A stretch of 8,727 nucleotides of DNA from JAEXNA01 sp050486105. GTDB lineage: Bacteria > Vulcanimicrobiota > Xenobia > Xenobiales > JADMJV01. This document shows, one piece after another, positions 6,414 through 8,727 of this stretch. The number at the start of each line of letters is the position of its first letter. Positions within the stretch are counted from its first letter, which is position 1. Made by a program: the position numbers and the translations under genes. The notes under the pieces are model-generated. The model did not search any database and was not told the DNA's origin. It saw only the letters and a program-made list of their open reading frames with translations. The stretch spans positions 1 through 8,727 of the forward strand of contig JBJHCR010000277.1 in NCBI GenBank assembly GCA_050486105.1, given 5' to 3'.

Positions 6414-7022
6414 CAGATGCTCCTCCTATTGGTGTGAGCCGCTCGAGAGCGGTTCTTTATATTACGGCTAAGTCGTAGGCAGATGCAGCGTTATTGGCGC
6501 TACATGGAAGCGTTTTCCTTGGATTTCTTAGGTCTGAGGCTTCCGTACCTCCGCAAGTCATGGGCCAAGCTTAGCAATCCATTCTGAAAGAATGGCCAAG
6601 AGCCGGTCACTGAATAGTCACGGGGAAGAAATGCGTATTCCTGATCAAGAGCGCTTGTCATGAAGAGATCCGTTGGAAACGCGTCCTGCCGCAGTGGTCA
6701 CCAACAACAGCTATAGTGAGCTTGCCCCTATTCCTCAAAGCCATAGTGAGGCGCGAAAAAACAACGTCCGATGACGAACGTGCCGGTCCTGGACAAGGAG
6801 ATGAGGCGAACGAATTCACCGAGGCTGGAGCAGCTTGTGCTTTTATAATACAGGCTGCCAACTCAGTTGTTGTCACCTCCGGGCGCCTTGGCCCGCGTGT
6901 CGCTGGTCGGAGGTAGGTGCCCCTGAGATGCCCTTCTTTCATGTTGGGTTGGCCCTCTAGGGGAAATGGTAGTTGGAGCGGATGCTATCGAAAGCATCCC
7001 AAATCAGTGAGGTTCTCGTCCC
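6414..7022. other. Intergenic stretch without a convincing gene
   Basis: I find no supported CDS, tRNA or mobile element in these 609 bp. They hold the SD of the beta-repeat gene, a hairpin in its leader (6437-6454, CCGCT/AGCGG core), a 6-bp hairpin CCATTC/GAATGG (6579-6595), a perfect TATAAT (6844-6849, plus strand) with no -35 partner, and the stem-loop past the 71-aa gene (6980-6999). The open frames here lack ribosome binding sites. Confidence 0.4.
6980..6999 (-). terminator. Stem-loop downstream of the 71-aa gene
   Basis: GGATGCT (6980-6986) and AGCATCC (6993-6999) form a 7-bp stem with a 6-nt loop, 23 nt past the TAG at 7025-7023. No U-tract follows on the minus strand. Confidence 0.4.
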
Positions 7023-7238
7023 CTATCGATCCAGGTGTTTGCGAGCCTCAGGGCTTAGAGTCACTCCGTCTTGGGTACTCAAAGAGCTGAGTTCATTGGC
7101 GTGAGACCAAAGAGGCCTGATGACGGACCTCACTTCTTGGGGGGTATTGGCCGATCTCAGAAGTTGCTGTGCTTGTTTGGCGTCAGCGGCTTTGAAGTAG
7201 GCGTTAGCTCTCGGTCCCCAGTTTGCAGTAGCGTTCAT
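7023..7238 (-). CDS. Small helical orphan protein ending in a V-x-LSPEAR motif
   Basis: This is a 71-aa protein. The ATG at 7238-7236 has AAGGAGA at 7245-7251, 6 nt upstream, which is strong evidence for translation. It begins MNATANWGPRANAYF and continues as a predicted amphipathic helical protein (AKQAQQLLRSANTPQEVRSV at 20-39, PLWSHANELSSL at 42-53). The C-terminus is DGVTLSPEARKHLDR (57-71). V-x-LSPEAR segments occur in FlgM-type anti-sigma factors and flagellar proteins, but nothing else here supports a FlgM assignment, and in FlgM the motif is not at the extreme C-terminus. There is no signal peptide, membrane segment or cysteine. It is divergent from the phosphatase gene and shares its upstream region. 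A possible -10 TATGAT lies at 7276-7271 with a poor -35. Function unknown. Confidence 0.75.
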   Translation of the reverse strand: MNATANWGPRANAYFKAADAKQAQQLLRSANTPQEVRSVIRPLWSHANELSSLSTQDGVTLSPEARKHLDR

Positions 7239-7384
7239 TTCGATTCTCCTTACGTTGTCTTCGTACGTTCATCATAGGGCCCCATCGGTTAGCGATCAGT
7301 GATCATCGACTTCTCCTAGTGTGATAGGGATCACCAAGCCGGCCACGAGTGCTCTCAAAGTTCCGGGAATGGTCCTCAATATGT

Positions 7385-7414
7385 TTGACCAGAGTCGACT
7401 GCAAGTGCTAATGT
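7385..7414 (+). promoter_or_regulatory. Sigma-70-type promoter of the phosphatase-lacI operon
   Basis: The -35 is TTGACC (7385-7390, five of six consensus). After an 18-bp spacer comes a weak -10, TAATGT (7409-7414), preceded by an extended -10 TG at 7406-7407. The predicted start near 7421 gives a leader of about 25 nt before the ATG. Confidence 0.5.
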
Positions 7415-7429
7415 TCACACGTGTGAACA
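7412..7429. promoter_or_regulatory. Perfect 18-bp palindromic operator, probably for the LacI-family protein
   Basis: TGTTCACACGTGTGAACA reads identically on both strands and has a central CpG, the layout of LacI-family operators in which the hinge helix inserts a Leu at the central CpG. It overlaps the -10 and predicted start of the phosphatase promoter and sits just before its SD (GAGGAGGT, 7432-7439). A lacI-type gene is second in the same operon, so autorepression is the natural model. Binding is inferred. Confidence 0.7.
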
Positions 7430-7445
7430 CTGAGGAGGTCGCTGC

Positions 7446-8279
7446 ATGACTGCAGAGCATCCAGCGAAGCACATATTGGTAGCTTCGGATTTCGACAAGA
7501 CTTTGAGCTTCAATGATTCGGGTCAGATTTTGAGTGAACTGATCGGGGCCGAGAATTTTGAGGCAAAGGTCCAGGGCTTATCGCGGATCAACATCGTTCA
7601 GCAGGGAGCTGAGCTTGCTTATTTGCTGAGGCACGATCCTGACTATCGAAGCGTTCGGCAGGAGATGCTCATGGAAGCTGGACGTCGCATCCAACTCAAG
7701 AGAGATATCAAGGAATTCGTCGGGTTTCTTCAGGCTGGAGTTGAAGGTTATCGTTTCGATTTTCGAGTGATTTCCGCGGCCCCGGTTGAGGTCGTACGTT
7801 CGGCTTTGGCGGGGCTCGTGGACCCGGAGCACATCTTGGGAACCGAGTGCGAGTTCGATTCTAGTGGTGAGATCTCTGCCATTCGCAGGGCCGTAGCTGG
7901 TTACGGAAAAGTGGTCGTGCTGGACGCACTCATACGCGACCTTCACGTTCGTCCCGACCATGTGGTGTACGTGGGGGACGGAAGTTCGGATTTGCACGTC
8001 ATGATGCACGTGAATCAGCGTGAGGGCCTGACAGTGGGGGTTTCAGAGGCCCAGTCCATATTAAGGACAGCTCGCCGCACGGTTCTGAGCGACAGTGCCA
8101 TGGCGGTTCTAATCCCTATCCTTGAGGAGCGCTTGGGCTGGACGGCCGGGCAGATTCGGGATCTGTTTCAAGACTTCGGGCTCATCCTGCGGGAGTGGGA
8201 ACGGGCTCGATCTGATTGGTTGACGGTCGACTCCGCTCAGCATCCCACCGGGGAATCCTCCAAAGTCACCGAGCCTTAG
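7446..8279 (+). CDS. HAD-IB phosphatase (SerB/MtnX-like)
   Basis: This 277-aa protein starts at ATG 7446 behind GAGGAGGT (7432-7439). All four HAD motifs are present: motif I SDFDKTL with nucleophile Asp15 and acid/base Asp17, motif II Ser110 in RVISAAP, motif III Lys155 in YGKVVVLDAL, and motif IV VGDGSSDLHVM with Mg-binding Asp178 and Asp182. The helical stretch between motifs I and II (about 20-105) is the C1-type cap that sets substrate choice. It resembles phosphoserine phosphatase and MtnX-type phosphatases, but I cannot tell the substrate; pairing with a LacI regulator hints at a sugar or polyol phosphate. The protein is cytosolic, without a signal peptide, and residues 262-277 look disordered. 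It forms an operon with the lacI-type gene 29 bp downstream and is probably repressed at the palindrome overlapping its promoter. Confidence 0.9.
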   Translation: MTAEHPAKHILVASDFDKTLSFNDSGQILSELIGAENFEAKVQGLSRINIVQQGAELAYLLRHDPDYRSVRQEMLMEAGRRIQLKRDIKEFVGFLQAGVEGYRFDFRVISAAPVEVVRSALAGLVDPEHILGTECEFDSSGEISAIRRAVAGYGKVVVLDALIRDLHVRPDHVVYVGDGSSDLHVMMHVNQREGLTVGVSEAQSILRTARRTVLSDSAMAVLIPILEERLGWTAGQIRDLFQDFGLILREWERARSDWLTVDSAQHPTGESSKVTEP

Positions 8280-8308
8280 GTGACAGAAGACTGTCGGAGA
8301 GAACTGTA

Positions 8309-8727
8309 TTGGCAAGGCGAGTGACCATAAAAACTATCGCAGACGCTGTGGGAGTCACCCACGGCACGGTTTCACGTGCCCTGAGAGGGGACGAACGGGT
8401 GAGACCCGAGACCGCTGAGGCTATCAGGGAAGTGGCTCAGCAACTGGGATATCGGCCGAGCCGGGTGGGCAGAGCCTTGAAGACTCAAAGGACCGGCACT
8501 TTGGCTCTGGTGGTCTCCTACCTGGCGGATCCTTTTTACTCAGAAGTGGTCCAAGCAGTGCATGATCGCCTCTATCCCTTGGAGTACAGTTTGGTGATGG
8601 CGGGCACCGAGCACGATCTGGCCTCGGTCACGGGGGTGTACGTCCGGTTGGCCTCACCGGAGGAGCTCCCGGAGGTACGTGGCTACGGCCGGCGGCCGCC
8701 GGACCCGCAGGTCGCCGCCCGGGTGCT
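8309..8727 (+). CDS. LacI-family transcriptional regulator, partial, with anomalous 3' part
   Basis: The frame starts with TTG at 8309 behind GGAG (8296-8299, 9 nt spacing) and is open to the window edge (139 full codons). An in-frame GTG at 8321 would cut into the helix-turn-helix region and has no well-placed SD. The helix-turn-helix is TIKTIADAVGVTHGTVSRAL (6-25), and RPETAEAIREVAQQLGYRPS (32-51) leads into the hinge helix RVGRALKTQRTGT (52-64) with its intercalating Leu57. The periplasmic-binding-protein-like effector domain begins LALVVSYLADPFYSEVVQAV (65-84). After about residue 104 the sequence (from SVTGVYVRLASPEE) no longer fits LacI, where a repeat-helix and a DGVI-like strand are expected, and G+C rises sharply. 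The gene may be chimeric or disrupted near 8620. The N-terminal assignment is firm. It probably represses its own operon through the palindrome at 7412-7429. Confidence 0.85.
   Translation, partial: MARRVTIKTIADAVGVTHGTVSRALRGDERVRPETAEAIREVAQQLGYRPSRVGRALKTQRTGTLALVVSYLADPFYSEVVQAVHDRLYPLEYSLVMAGTEHDLASVTGVYVRLASPEELPEVRGYGRRPPDPQVAARV

Noticed and set aside
6844..6849. Perfect TATAAT on the plus strand
   Set aside because: There is no -35 hexamer at 16-18 bp, no extended -10 and no downstream gene before the phosphatase, which has its own promoter.
6658..6942. 94-codon minus-strand frame and an overlapping 66-codon plus-strand frame
   Set aside because: Neither has an SD, and both look like random translation of the spacer.
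7321..7334. GTGAT-AGGG-ATCAC inverted repeat between the divergent genes
   Set aside because: The arms are only 5 bp long and it is not placed on a recognisable promoter, so it is too weak to call an operator.

Overview
The window reads as chromosomal DNA of a free-living bacterium with roughly 50-65% G+C over most of its length. It has strong AGGAG-type ribosome binding sites, some TTG starts, type IV pilus-type prepilins and LacI-type regulation. I cannot name the organism. Prepilins with prepilin-peptidase sites and several orphan small proteins suggest a Gram-negative-type cell from a thinly sampled phylum, which is an inference. I see no transposase, integrase, CRISPR array, rRNA or tRNA.

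Layout. All genes up to about 7240 lie on the minus strand; the last two lie on the plus strand. Read in the direction of minus-strand transcription: a 71-aa helical orphan (7238-7023); about 0.6 kb with no convincing gene; a 169-aa beta-repeat orphan (6413-5904); a FrsA-like alpha/beta hydrolase (5723-4479); an 80-aa protein with a Cys/Gly/His-rich tail (4163-3921); a three-gene minor-pilin operon (3543-568); and the first 118 codons of a Pro/Ser/Asn-rich protein (354-1) that runs off the left edge. On the plus strand, a HAD-type phosphatase (7446-8279) is followed after 29 bp by a LacI-family regulator (8309 to the right edge).

How the genes work together. The pilin operon encodes a very large PilX/GspK-like protein without Glu at +5, a PilV/GspI-like pilin and a PilW/GspJ-like pilin. 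Their reading frames overlap, so they are probably translationally coupled and build a pilus-tip or pseudopilus-tip complex. The phosphatase and LacI genes look like an autoregulated pair: a perfect 18-bp CpG-centred palindrome overlaps the predicted -10 and start point of the phosphatase promoter. I see no functional link between these two modules or with the orphan genes.

Points to look at twice: the LacI frame stops resembling its family near 8620, just where G+C rises to about 78%, suggesting a chimeric join or a recombination boundary. Five minus-strand transcription units end with stem-loops close to the stop codon, mostly without a U-tract. The hydrolase seems to lack its catalytic acid. 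The Pro-rich protein has a 38-residue repeat whose two DNA copies differ only at synonymous positions.
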